The position numbers and the translations under genes are program-made. The notes below the pieces were generated by a model, which did no database searches, was not told where the DNA came from, and was given only the letters and a program-made list of their open reading frames with translations. Of a stretch of DNA of 64,000 bases, positions 55,999-64,000 are shown in pieces. The first letter of the stretch is position 1. Every line of letters starts with the position of its first letter. Source of the stretch: Ramlibacter aurantiacus (lineage in GTDB: Bacteria > Pseudomonadota > Gammaproteobacteria > Burkholderiales > Burkholderiaceae_C); NCBI RefSeq assembly GCF_016722895.1, contig NZ_JAEQNA010000003.1, positions 248,001-312,000 on the forward strand, given 5' to 3'.

Positions 55999-57762
55999 CT
56001 AGGCGCGCGAGCCCTTCTCGTTGCGCAGCAGGATCACCTGGTTCTCGTCGCCGGTGAGGCGGGCCTGGGGCGTGATCTGCAGCGGGTCGGTGCGCAGTTC
56101 GATCAGGGCCGCGCGGCCGGCTGCCCGGGCACGTTCGAAGGCGGCCGGGAAGGCTTCGGCCGCCTCGACCAGTTCCGCATGGGCGCCGAAGGCCTGCGCG
56201 AGCTGGACGAAACCCTGGGTGTTCAGGCGCGTGGCCATCACACGGCCGGGGAATCGCTTCTCCTGGTGCATGCGGATGGTGCCGTACATGCCGTTGTTGA
56301 CCACGATGACGATGACCGGCGCCCCGAACTGCATGGCCGTCGCCAGCTCCTGCGGGTACATGAGGAAGCAGCCGTCGCCCGCGAAGCAGACCACCGTGCG
56401 CTCCGGGTGGCGAAGCTTGGCCGCGATGGCCGCGGGAAGCCCGTAACCCATGGAGCCGCAGATGGGCGCCAGCTCGGTTCGCGGCTGGCGGTATTGATAG
56501 AAGCGGTGCACCCACACGGAGTAGTTGCCGGCCCCGTTCGTGACGATGGCGTCCTCGGGCAGCACCCGATTCAGGTGGGCCATGACATCGGGCATGTAGA
56601 CGCCCAGGTACTCCGGGTCGCGTTCCGGCGCTGCGGCGAACCCGTGGTGGTCGCGGCCCGCGTCCTGCGTCCACTGCGCCCAGGGCACGGCGCCCGCTGG
56701 AAGGGGCAGCGCCTTCAGCATGGCAGCCGCGGCCGCCGGGCCGCACTGCACCGCCAGGTCGGGTTGGTAGACCCGCCCGAGTTCGGACGAGTCGGGATGG
56801 AAATGCACCAGCCGCTGCTCGAGCCGCGGCGGCACCAGCGTGCTGTAGCCGTTGGTCGTGATGTCGCCCAGCCGGGTGCCCACCGCGATGATGAGGTCGG
56901 ACCCGGCCAGCCGCTGCGCGAGTTTGGGATTGACGCCCAGGCTCAGGTGGCCGGCGTAGAGCGGATCGCGGTTATCGAACAGGTCCTGGCGCCGGAAGGC
57001 GCAGGCCACGGGCAGGTTCCAGGCGTGGGCGAAGGCCGAGAGATCCGCACAGGCCTGCGCGCTCCAGTTGCCCCCGCCCACGATGACCATCGGCCGTTCG
57101 GCACGGGAGAGTTCTTCGCCGATGGCCGCGGCGTCGGCGGCCGACGGTGCCGAACTGACTGGCCGGTAGGGCAGGGTGTCGGCGGCGGTGCAGGCCTGCG
57201 CCAGCACGTCCTCGGGCAGTGAGATGACCACCGGTCCGGGGCGCCCGGAGGTGGCGCACTGGAACGCCCGCGCCAGGATCTCGGGGATGCGCAGCGGGTC
57301 GTCGATTTCGGTGGCCCACTTGGCCAGCGGGGCGAACATCGCCGGGAAATCGACCTCCTGGAACGCCTCGCGTCCGCGATGGCGGCGCGCCACCTGCCCG
57401 ATGAACAGGATCAGGGGCGTCGAGTCCTGCGACGCCACGTGCACGCCGACGGTGGCGTGCGCCGCGCCGGGGCCGCGCGTGACCATGCAGATGCCGGGGC
57501 GGCCGGTGAGCTTGCCGTCGGCCTCGGCCATGCAGGCCGCGGCGCCTTCGTGCTTGGCGACCACCACCTCGATCTCGGGCACGTCGTGCAGCGCGTCCAG
57601 CACGTCCAGGTAGCTTTCGCCGGGGACGCAGAAGACGCGGTCGGCGCCGTGCAGGCGCAGGGCGTCCACCAGGACCTCGCCGCCGGTGCGGCTGCGGCCT
57701 GGCTCGGCGGCAGGAGCGTTGGCCGATAGGGACGCCAGTTCGCGCTTGTCAAGAATGTTCAT
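55999..57762 (-). CDS. Thiamine pyrophosphate-dependent enzyme, acetolactate synthase-like
   Basis: A 587-residue TPP enzyme. The catalytic Glu is in AKHEGAA (about 72); the TPP motif begins GDGCFLMYP (about 462) and ends VNNGMYG. It may decarboxylate or ligate a 2-oxo acid produced downstream in the catabolic route. The ATG at 57762 is within the expected range; the longer upstream frame runs into the divergent promoter region. Divergent from a Bug receptor gene. Confidence 0.85.
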   Translation of the reverse strand: MNILDKRELASLSANAPAAEPGRSRTGGEVLVDALRLHGADRVFCVPGESYLDVLDALHDVPEIEVVVAKHEGAAACMAEADGKLTGRPGICMVTRGPGAAHATVGVHVASQDSTPLILFIGQVARRHRGREAFQEVDFPAMFAPLAKWATEIDDPLRIPEILARAFQCATSGRPGPVVISLPEDVLAQACTAADTLPYRPVSSAPSAADAAAIGEELSRAERPMVIVGGGNWSAQACADLSAFAHAWNLPVACAFRRQDLFDNRDPLYAGHLSLGVNPKLAQRLAGSDLIIAVGTRLGDITTNGYSTLVPPRLEQRLVHFHPDSSELGRVYQPDLAVQCGPAAAAAMLKALPLPAGAVPWAQWTQDAGRDHHGFAAAPERDPEYLGVYMPDVMAHLNRVLPEDAIVTNGAGNYSVWVHRFYQYRQPRTELAPICGSMGYGLPAAIAAKLRHPERTVVCFAGDGCFLMYPQELATAMQFGAPVIVIVVNNGMYGTIRMHQEKRFPGRVMATRLNTQGFVQLAQAFGAHAELVEAAEAFPAAFERARAAGRAALIELRTDPLQITPQARLTGDENQVILLRNEKGSRA

Positions 57763-57910
57763 GGTCGACGGGGCTGTGTGACGTCCGATTATGGAAAGCC
57801 CGGCCGGGCACGGGCTTGTCCGGTACGCACTTCTGCTGTGACGGAAATGCACGGCTGGTTTGAAACACCCCCATCTATATTCGCGGCTCCAAACATTGGA
57901 GAGATAGGTG
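57763..57910. promoter_or_regulatory. Divergent promoter region between the TPP enzyme and Bug receptor genes
   Basis: A 148-bp gap. TATATT at 57876-57881 is a good -10 for the plus-strand gene, about 30 bases before its ATG, but no convincing -35 box is spaced correctly. GGAGAG at 57898-57903 is the Shine-Dalgarno of that gene. A promoter for the minus-strand gene must also lie here but was not recognised. Confidence 0.4.
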
Positions 57911-58891
57911 ATGAACGTGCTCACTCATAACCTCCGCCGTGGCGCGCTGCTGCTGGCCGCCATTTCCATGTCCGGGGCCGCATTGGCGCAAGACGCCTAC
58001 CCGTCCAGGCCAATTACCCTGCTCGTGGGCTTTCCATCTGGCGGACCCGCCGACATTGCGGCCCGCATCGTGGCACAAGGATTGACCGAGTCCCTGAAGC
58101 AGTCGGTCGTGGTCGAGAACCGCACGGGTGCAGGCGGCAACATCGCCACCCAGGCGGTGGCGAAAGCGCCGGCGGACGGCTACACCATCCTGGTGGCCAC
58201 GGCATCTTTCACGCTCAATGCCGTGCAGGATCCCGCGAAGGCCGGCTACGACGCCGTCAAGGACTTCGTGCCGGTGGCCCTGGTGGCGACGCAGGCCAAT
58301 GCCATCACCGTCAACGCCAATTTTCCGGCCAAGTCCATCGCCGAATTGCAGTCGGTCATGAAGAGCAAGAGCGTGAACTTCGCCACCTCGGGCGTCGGCA
58401 CCTCGTCCCACCTGAGTGCCGCGCACCTGTTCAGGGCCATCTGGAAAACCGATGCCGTGGCCATCCCCTACCGTGGCGCCGGCCCGGCCGCCGTCGCCGT
58501 GGCGGCGGGCGACCCCCCGGTGAGCTTCACCACCGCAACGGCCGTGCTGCCCCTGGTGCAGCAGGGCAAGGTGCGTGTGCTCGGCGTGGTCAGCGACACC
58601 CGCATCCCCTCGCTGCCCGACGTGCCGACGCTGGCGCAGTCCGGGTATCCGCAATTGACTCCTTCATCCACCGCGGTCTACGTGTCCTCTGCCACTCCGC
58701 CGGCCATCCGGCAAAAGCTCAACGAGACCATCAACAAGTTCATGGCCCAGCCCACCTACAAGGAGAAATTCGTCGCCGCCGGAATGGAGCCGGTCGACGG
58801 GCGTTCATTGGCCGAATTGCAGAAGTACAACACCGACGAAGTCCGGATCTGGGGTGAGATCGTCAAGGCAGTCGGATCCGACGCCAAGTAA
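57911..58891 (+). CDS. Tripartite tricarboxylate transporter receptor, Bug/TctC family
   Basis: A 326-residue periplasmic receptor. Signal peptide ends AALAQ (about residue 27); the mature chain starts YPSRPITLLVGFPSGGPADIAARI, the Bug signature. Conserved GGNIATQAVAKAPADGYT and SGVGTSSHLSAAHLF follow. First gene of a divergent plus-strand unit with the M20-like and decarboxylase-like genes, so it probably binds the organic acid or amide consumed by this island. GGAGAG precedes the ATG. Confidence 0.9.
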   Translation: MNVLTHNLRRGALLLAAISMSGAALAQDAYPSRPITLLVGFPSGGPADIAARIVAQGLTESLKQSVVVENRTGAGGNIATQAVAKAPADGYTILVATASFTLNAVQDPAKAGYDAVKDFVPVALVATQANAITVNANFPAKSIAELQSVMKSKSVNFATSGVGTSSHLSAAHLFRAIWKTDAVAIPYRGAGPAAVAVAAGDPPVSFTTATAVLPLVQQGKVRVLGVVSDTRIPSLPDVPTLAQSGYPQLTPSSTAVYVSSATPPAIRQKLNETINKFMAQPTYKEKFVAAGMEPVDGRSLAELQKYNTDEVRIWGEIVKAVGSDAK

Positions 58892-58922
58892 TTGCGTCCG
58901 ACCCCGAATTGAAAGAGTCCCG

Positions 58923-60200
58923 ATGAACAAGGAAATCGCGAGCCAGGTCCTGGCTCAAATCGACCGGAATGAGCTGGCTCAACTGGCTTGCGACCTGACC
59001 AGCATTCCGAGTCCGACCGGCCAGGAAAAAGGCGTCGCGGACTACATCCTCGGCTGGTACGAATCCAACGGGCTCAAGTCGGTGCGCCAGGAGGTGGAGA
59101 TCGACCGGCCCAATGCCGTGGGCATCCTGCGTGGCGAGGGCAATGGCCTGAGCCTGGGCTTCAATGGCCACACCGACACCAGTTTCACCGGCACCGACGC
59201 CGACTTGCGGATGGTCGCCAAGGTCGAGCCCGAGTCGGAGCTCAAGGGCGTGATTGCCGGCGACGTGGTGCGCGGCCTGGGGGTGTCCAACATGAAGGGC
59301 GGGGTGGCCGCGTTCATGATGGCCGGCAAGGCCTTGAAGAAGAGTGGGGTGCGCCTCAAGGGCGACGTGGTGCTGGCGGCGGTGGTGGGCGAGATTTCGC
59401 GCACGCCGGTGGGCCCCTGGCAATCCAAGGAGTACCGCGGCGAAGGCGTGGGCACGCGCCACCTGTTGACCCACGGCATGCAGACCGACTACGCCGTGGT
59501 GGCCGACGGCTCCGACCTCAACATCATCTGGACCCAGATGGGTGTGGTGCTGACCAAGATCTCGGTCTTCGGCAAGGCCGAGGCGGCCTGGGGCACCAAC
59601 CGGCGCGACTTCCCCATGGACCAGATGAATGCCATCGTGAAGATGACCAAGGTCATCGGTGCGCTGGAGGAGTGGGCGGCCGGCTTCGAGGAGAAGTACG
59701 TCTACCACTCGCCCACCGGCCCGCTGTTCCCCAAGGTGAACGTGGGCGCCATCGAAGGCGGCGCGCCGTACCGGCCCAACTACTTCCCGGGCGTGTGCAA
59801 CGTCTACGTCGACATCCGCATCCCGCCGCAGATCCGCCCGGTGCAGGTGATCCACGAAATCCGCCAGACGCTGGCGGGCCTGGGCATCGAGTACGACATC
59901 GAGCCCTACAAGTCGCTGATGGGTTACGAGGGCCGGGGCGTCGAGCCGCTGGTGGCGTCGGCCCACACGGTGTACGAGCACCTGTTCGGGCACCCGCCCA
60001 AGCCCGAGGCGCCCGGCCGCGCGAGCATCTGGACGGACACCAACATCTACAACGAGATGGGCATCCCGGCCATCAAGATCGGCCCGCGCGGCCGCCGCAT
60101 CGGCCCCCGCAACGAGGAGATCGCGATCGACGAGATGGTCAAGGCGGCGCAGATCTACGCGCTGATGGCCCTGGACATCTGCAGCCGCGAACGGCCTTGA
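58923..60200 (+). CDS. M20-family amidohydrolase/deacylase-like with altered metal ligands
   Basis: A 425-residue M20/ArgE-like protein. GHTDTSF gives the first metal His and catalytic Asp, but the bridging Asp of DMKGG is Asn (SNMKGG), the second Glu of the DEE motif is Ile (VGEISRTPV) and the terminal His-x-Glu box is not recognised. A subgroup of M20 annotated amidohydrolases shows similar changes, so the metal site may bind one ion. Start ATG at 58923; the frame extends 23 residues upstream without support. 31 bases separate it from the Bug gene. Likely acts on an amide in the same pathway. Confidence 0.82.
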   Translation: MNKEIASQVLAQIDRNELAQLACDLTSIPSPTGQEKGVADYILGWYESNGLKSVRQEVEIDRPNAVGILRGEGNGLSLGFNGHTDTSFTGTDADLRMVAKVEPESELKGVIAGDVVRGLGVSNMKGGVAAFMMAGKALKKSGVRLKGDVVLAAVVGEISRTPVGPWQSKEYRGEGVGTRHLLTHGMQTDYAVVADGSDLNIIWTQMGVVLTKISVFGKAEAAWGTNRRDFPMDQMNAIVKMTKVIGALEEWAAGFEEKYVYHSPTGPLFPKVNVGAIEGGAPYRPNYFPGVCNVYVDIRIPPQIRPVQVIHEIRQTLAGLGIEYDIEPYKSLMGYEGRGVEPLVASAHTVYEHLFGHPPKPEAPGRASIWTDTNIYNEMGIPAIKIGPRGRRIGPRNEEIAIDEMVKAAQIYALMALDICSRERP

Positions 60201-60231
60201 ACCGCGCCCTGACCACGACCGAGCAAAACAC

Positions 60232-61257
60232 ATGCACACGCCTGAAGCAACGCTGGACAAGGCCGCCTCGAACGCCGCCGGGGCCGACGGGAAGGTCTCC
60301 ATCACGCTCGCCTGCGCGCTCTATGACCGCATGCAGGCCCTCTACACCGGGGCGGTGAAGCCCGAGGGCATCGACCTGCGCTTCGTCGTCGAGGACTTCC
60401 CGCGCCGGCTCTTCGACAGCGCCATGGCAGCCCAGCCCTTCGACGTCTGCGAGATGTCCAGCTGCGACTACATCACCAGCGTGAGCAAGGGCACCTCGCC
60501 CTTCGTGGCCCTGCCGGTGTTCCCGTCCAAGTGCTTCCGGCACGGAATGATGACCATCAACCGGCGTTCCGGCATCCGCGGCCCCAAGGACCTGGAAGGC
60601 CGGCGCGTGGGGGTCATGCGCTTCACCATGTCCGCGGCCATCTGGCAGCGGGGCCACCTGCAGAACGATTTCGGCGTGGACATCAAGAGCATCAAATGGC
60701 TCGAAGGGTCGGTCAACAGTCCGGGCAGCCATGGCGTCCCCACGGTCATTCCCCCGGGCTTCGACGTGACGGTGAACACCAGCGGGGTGCCCCTGAGCGA
60801 GTTGCTCGCGCGCGGCGAGATCGACGCCATCATCGGCACGCACATCCCCCATTCGATGCGCACCAGTCCGGACGTGGTTCGCCTTTTCCCTGACTACAAG
60901 CAGGTCGAGAAGGACTACTACAAGCGCACCGGGATCTTCCCCATCATGCACCTCGTGGCCGTCAAGAAAGAGGCGTACCAGGCCCATCCGTTCATCGCCA
61001 GGAGCCTCTACAAGGCGTTTTGCGAATCCAAGGCGGTCGCGCTGGAGCGCATGCGCAACTACTCGGCGCTGCGCTACATGCTGCCCTGGATGACCGAAGA
61101 AATCGACGAGTTGTACGAGGTGTTCGGCGACGACCCCTGGACCTATGGTCTGGAGGCCAATCGCAAGACGCTGGAAACGGCGAACCTGTTCCTTGCGCAG
61201 CAGGGCATCATCGACGCGCCCGTGCCGCTGGAAAAGCTGTTCGTGAACGTCGACTGA
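60232..61257 (+). CDS. 4,5-dihydroxyphthalate decarboxylase-like protein (PBP2 fold)
   Basis: A 341-residue protein of the NMT1/THI5-like or dihydroxyphthalate decarboxylase family. [21 protein letters not shown] is the entry motif; [11 protein letters not shown] and [18 protein letters not shown] follow. There is no signal peptide, so it acts in the cytoplasm, unlike normal periplasmic binding proteins of the fold. It may decarboxylate an aromatic or heterocyclic acid. 31 bases after the M20-like gene; last of the unit. Confidence 0.82.
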   Translation: MHTPEATLDKAASNAAGADGKVSITLACALYDRMQALYTGAVKPEGIDLRFVVEDFPRRLFDSAMAAQPFDVCEMSSCDYITSVSKGTSPFVALPVFPSKCFRHGMMTINRRSGIRGPKDLEGRRVGVMRFTMSAAIWQRGHLQNDFGVDIKSIKWLEGSVNSPGSHGVPTVIPPGFDVTVNTSGVPLSELLARGEIDAIIGTHIPHSMRTSPDVVRLFPDYKQVEKDYYKRTGIFPIMHLVAVKKEAYQAHPFIARSLYKAFCESKAVALERMRNYSALRYMLPWMTEEIDELYEVFGDDPWTYGLEANRKTLETANLFLAQQGIIDAPVPLEKLFVNVD

Positions 61258-61397
61258 GTCGCCCCGGTCCTGGCGGCGCGGCCGCGCCAGGGCTGCGCCC
61301 TGGTTCATGCCGGCATCAGGGTAAGGGCGGTGGCCCGGCGGCCCCACGGGCGGCCGTGCGCAGGCACAATGCCGCCACTCTTTCTCTTGCGATCGGC

Positions 61398-61934
61398 ATG
61401 ACTTCAAACCGCATCATCCCCATCGCCCAGGCCGACGTGCCGCTGGAAAGGGACCTCTTCCTGCGCACGCTGCTTCGCGAGCTAGCGGGTACCCTGCAGG
61501 ACGTGGTCGGCCTGGAGGACGCCTCCGGGTTCATCAGCGTGGTCGGCCAACGGGTCGGTGAACGAATCAATGAAGATTACAAGGCGGCCCTGAACGTCTC
61601 GACACTCTCGCGCGAGCAGGTGGCGCAGGTGCTGGTCGACCTCAAGCGTCGCATCCAGGGCAGCTTCTTCGTGATCGAGGAGGACGACCACAAGATCGTC
61701 TTCGGCAACCAGCACTGCCCGTTCGGCGACAAGGTCCTGGACCGGCCGGCGCTGTGCATGATGACGTCCAACGTCTTCGGGCTCATCGCGGCTGAGAACC
61801 TCGGTTATGCGCGCGTGGACCTGGAGAAGACCATCGCGCAAGGCCACGGCGAGTGCCGCGTGGTGGTGTTCCTGCAGGAGCGGCCGGGCGGGTCTGGCCA
61901 TTCATCGGGGCGCGAGTACTTCAAGGCTGGCTAG
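61398..61934 (+). CDS. Methanogen output domain 1 (MetOD1)-containing protein
   Basis: A 178-residue single-domain protein related to the methanogen output domain family. The C-terminal half has HCPFG (about 108), [25 protein letters not shown] and [11 protein letters not shown], with three cysteines that could bind a metal or sense redox state. CACAAT at about 61365 is a possible -10. The TAG stop is two bases before the GTG of the histidine kinase, so they are cotranscribed and probably function together, MetOD1 as sensor or output partner. Function experimentally unknown. Confidence 0.75.
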   Translation: MTSNRIIPIAQADVPLERDLFLRTLLRELAGTLQDVVGLEDASGFISVVGQRVGERINEDYKAALNVSTLSREQVAQVLVDLKRRIQGSFFVIEEDDHKIVFGNQHCPFGDKVLDRPALCMMTSNVFGLIAAENLGYARVDLEKTIAQGHGECRVVVFLQERPGGSGHSSGREYFKAG

Positions 61935-61936
61935 CC

Positions 61937-63526
61937 GTGGGCTTCGTGACCGGACCCCGCCGCCCAGAGGCCGCCGAGCTGGCCGACGCGCTGCAGGAAG
62001 CGGTCGTGGTGCTGGACGCCACCGGCGCGCTGTGCATGGTCAACCGCGCCGCCTCGCGCGTGCTGTCACGCGATCCGGATCAACTGATGGGTCGGCACCT
62101 GCGGGAGTTGGTGAGCGAGGATCCGGAGCGAGTCCAGGCTTTCCTGGCCCGCTGCGCCCGCACCCGCTCGGCGTCGCCGGAGAGCCTTCGCTTCATCGTG
62201 CCCGGCCAGGACCCGGTGACCCTGCGTTGCGAAGGCTCACTGATGAGCCCGCGCTCGGAAGCCGGGCCCGCCCTGGTCCTGCTGCGCCTGCGCCCACGCG
62301 AAGTCAAGTACGACCAGTTCCTGCTGCTCAAGCAGCGCATCGACCAGCTCTCGCACGAAATCTCGCGCCGCCGAGCCGCCGAGGTTTCCCTGATGGAGAC
62401 CAAGGAGTGGTATCGGGTCACGCTGGAGAGCATTGGCGATGCGGTCATCGTGACCGATCCACAAGGGCGGGTGACCTTCCTCAACGCCGTGGCCGAGGAA
62501 CTGACCGGGTGGACCCGGGCCGATGCAGGCGGGCGGCACCTGGACGAGGTGTTCGTGATCGTCAACGACGAAACACGCGAACCCGTCGAAAGCCCGGTCA
62601 CCAAGGTCTTGCGCATGGGCGGCATCGTCGGCCTGGCCAACCACACGCTGCTGCTGCGCAAAGACGGCCATGAGCTGCCCATCGATGATTCGGGTGCTCC
62701 GCTGCGGGCGGCGGACGGCCAACTGCTCGGCGTCGTCCTGGTCTTCCGGGACCTCACCGAGCGCTACCGGCTGGAACGCGAGCTTTCGATCAAGGCGCGG
62801 GACCTGGCGGATGCCGATCGGCGCAAGGACGAGTTCCTGTCCATGCTGGCCCACGAACTGCGCAACCCGCTGGCCCCTTTGCGCAGCGGCGTGCGCTTGC
62901 TGTCCATTCGCCACGGCGACTTGCCCGACATCGCCCGCCTGGCCGGCATCATGGGGCGGCAGGTCAACCACATGGTGCGGCTGGTGGACGACCTGCTGGA
63001 CGTGGCGCGTCTCACCCGCGGCTCCCTCAACCTGCAGAAGCAGCCCACGCGCTTGAGCGACGTGGTGGAGCGGGCGGCGGAGATGGTGCGCGCCACGATG
63101 GATGAGCGCGGCATCCACTTCCAGTTCGCCCTCCCGCCGACGGAAGCCGTCGTCGATGCCGACGCACACCGCCTGGTGCAGGTCCTGGGCAACCTGCTCG
63201 CCAACGCCGCCAAGTTCACCCCGCCGGGAGGGCAGGTCGACGTGGGCGCCTATGCGACCCGGGACGAGGTCGTGGTCTCGGTCATCGACACGGGCATGGG
63301 GATCGAACCGGAACTGTTGCCGCACATCTTCGAGCTTTTCAAGCAGGGCGATGCGTCCTTGGGGCGATCGCATGGGGGCCTGGGCATCGGCCTGAGCGTC
63401 GCGCGGACCATCGTGCACATGCATGGCGGCACGATCGACGCCAGCAGCCGCGGCCCCGGTCAGGGCAGCGAATTCGTGGTGCGGTTGCCGCTGCTGGGTG
63501 AAGCTGGGTTGTCGAACCCGGCATGA
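61937..63526 (+). CDS. Soluble PAS-PAS sensor histidine kinase
   Basis: A 529-residue kinase without membrane helices. Two PAS domains (about 12-110 and 155-270), then HisKA with MLAHELRNPLAPLRSG (His about 307), and HATPase with N-box NLLANAAKFTP, G1 DTGMGI and G2 HGGLGIGLSVAR. No receiver domain is attached and no response regulator is adjacent. Start is GTG at 61937, two bases after the MetOD1 stop. It probably senses an intracellular signal delivered through PAS or the MetOD1 partner. Confidence 0.9.
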   Translation: MGFVTGPRRPEAAELADALQEAVVVLDATGALCMVNRAASRVLSRDPDQLMGRHLRELVSEDPERVQAFLARCARTRSASPESLRFIVPGQDPVTLRCEGSLMSPRSEAGPALVLLRLRPREVKYDQFLLLKQRIDQLSHEISRRRAAEVSLMETKEWYRVTLESIGDAVIVTDPQGRVTFLNAVAEELTGWTRADAGGRHLDEVFVIVNDETREPVESPVTKVLRMGGIVGLANHTLLLRKDGHELPIDDSGAPLRAADGQLLGVVLVFRDLTERYRLERELSIKARDLADADRRKDEFLSMLAHELRNPLAPLRSGVRLLSIRHGDLPDIARLAGIMGRQVNHMVRLVDDLLDVARLTRGSLNLQKQPTRLSDVVERAAEMVRATMDERGIHFQFALPPTEAVVDADAHRLVQVLGNLLANAAKFTPPGGQVDVGAYATRDEVVVSVIDTGMGIEPELLPHIFELFKQGDASLGRSHGGLGIGLSVARTIVHMHGGTIDASSRGPGQGSEFVVRLPLLGEAGLSNPA

Positions 63527-63671
63527 AGCGCGGGGGGCGATGCAAACGTCATCGCTCCGGGTACTCGCGCCCCCGGCGCGGCGGCAGTGGCAAGAAGGCT
63601 GCCGGAGCCTGCATCGGCGTAGCTGCCCCGACTTCGCCAGTCGACTGCGAGCCGATGGCTTGCGCCTCAGC

Positions 63672-63756
63672 TGGTGCCCGAGGCCGGACTCGAACCGGCA
63701 CGCCTTGCGGCGGGGGATTTTGAGTCCCCTGCGTCTACCGATTTCACCACTCGGGC
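63672..63756 (-). tRNA. tRNA-Leu (anticodon CAA)
   Basis: On the minus strand a class II cloverleaf is visible: acceptor GCCCGAG pairs with CTCGGGC, anticodon stem GGGGA/TCCCC encloses CTCAAAA with anticodon CAA, a variable arm CGCCGC-AA-GGCG follows, and the T arm has GGTTCGAGTCC. The 3' CCA is encoded. It reads UUG leucine codons. No att-like duplication is seen at its 3' end. Confidence 0.95.
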
Positions 63757-63796
63757 AGTGCGGAAAGAGCAGCAAAAATTATGGCACAGTGCTCGC

Positions 63797-64000
63797 ATGC
63801 ATTACCCGACGATCGAAGACGCGATTGGCAAGACGCCGCTGGTGGCGCTGCAGCGCATCGGCGCGGCTCTCAACCGCGATCGCGGCAACGTCGTGCTGGG
63901 CAAGCTCGAAGGCAACAACCCGGCGGGTTCGGTCAAGGATCGGCCCGCGCTATCGATGATCCGTCGCGCCGAGGAGCGTGGCGAGATCAAGCCCGGCGAC
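63797..64000 (+). CDS. cysM: Cysteine synthase B, N-terminal part (cut by window end)
   Basis: The first 68 residues are in the window. MHYPTIEDAIGKTPLV and GKLEGNNPAGSVKDRPA match CysM; the Lys in SVKDRP (about 47) forms the Schiff base with pyridoxal phosphate. It uses O-acetylserine and sulfide or thiosulfate to make cysteine. The ATG at 63797 is the natural start; the rest lies beyond base 64000. Confidence 0.9.
   Translation, partial: MHYPTIEDAIGKTPLVALQRIGAALNRDRGNVVLGKLEGNNPAGSVKDRPALSMIRRAEERGEIKPGD

Noticed and set aside
61275-61288. GGCGCGGCCGCGCC palindrome after the decarboxylase-like gene
   Set aside because: Pure GC palindromes are frequent in such DNA and there is no T-run, so I do not call a terminator.
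63672-63756. tRNA-Leu as an integration site of a mobile island
   Set aside because: No integrase, no repeated 3' tRNA fragment and no composition shift seen beside it.

Overview
The window is GC-rich chromosomal DNA of a betaproteobacterium, most likely Burkholderiales/Comamonadaceae (Ramlibacter- or Variovorax-like). The basis is: long antisense open frames typical of high GC, several Bug-type (TctC) solute receptors, a livHMGF cassette, DesA-type desaturase, and housekeeping runs ileS-lspA and rpmB-rpmG with Burkholderiales-like proteins. Genus is inferred only. Genes are tightly packed: no stretch longer than 300 bases lacks a gene. No insertion sequence, CRISPR array, rRNA or replication origin was seen. 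One tRNA (Leu-CAA) lies near the right end.

Layout. 1-6.1 kb: a pyruvate-oxidase-like TPP enzyme, then a minus-strand operon of trypsin-like protease, MoxR ATPase, DUF58 and BatA-like VWA protein. 6.2-10.9 kb: TatD-type DNase, spermidine-synthase-like protein, TctB-TctA permease without its receptor, and an SDR lacking the usual catalytic Tyr/Lys. 10.9-18 kb: a minus-strand catabolic operon (EamA exporter, glutamine-synthetase-like ligase, Fe-alcohol dehydrogenase, class I glutamine amidotransferase, aldehyde dehydrogenase, ABC receptor). Its genes overlap by 4 bases at two junctions and look like a gamma-glutamylation route for an amino alcohol. 18-32.4 kb: quinone oxidoreductase, lone receiver, Na/Pi symporter, then housekeeping genes (lspA, ileS, ribF, HNH protein, purN, RsmB-like methyltransferase, desaturase, rpmG/rpmB, trxB, Crp/Fnr regulator). 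32.4-36.9 kb: ftsK-lolA-rarA. 37-40.5 kb: livHMGF.

40.6-49.4 kb: small beta-barrel protein, Bug receptor, two tandem TPR-glycosyltransferase paralogs, flavin/2Fe-2S reductase, epimerase, and an unrecognised membrane protein preceded by a 52-residue membrane peptide. 49.6-51.2 kb: the oddest part. A CesT-like type III chaperone faces a gene whose product joins ECF sigma region 2 to the C-terminal half of an RsbW/BtrW-like HATPase, next to an unknown protein; this resembles a decayed type III secretion regulatory locus. 51.5-61.3 kb: a LysR regulator and a catabolic island (molybdenum hydroxylase large subunit fused to a membrane-anchored CoxG domain, RidA, TPP enzyme, Bug receptor, M20-like amidohydrolase with altered metal ligands, dihydroxyphthalate-decarboxylase-like protein). 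A Rieske-ferredoxin remnant sits between two of its genes. 61.4-63.5 kb: a methanogen-output-domain protein coupled to a soluble PAS-PAS histidine kinase. Then tRNA-Leu and the start of cysM.

A GC-rich interspersed repeat of about 80 bp occurs at least three times. One copy has become the N-terminal coding sequence of the DUF58 gene.
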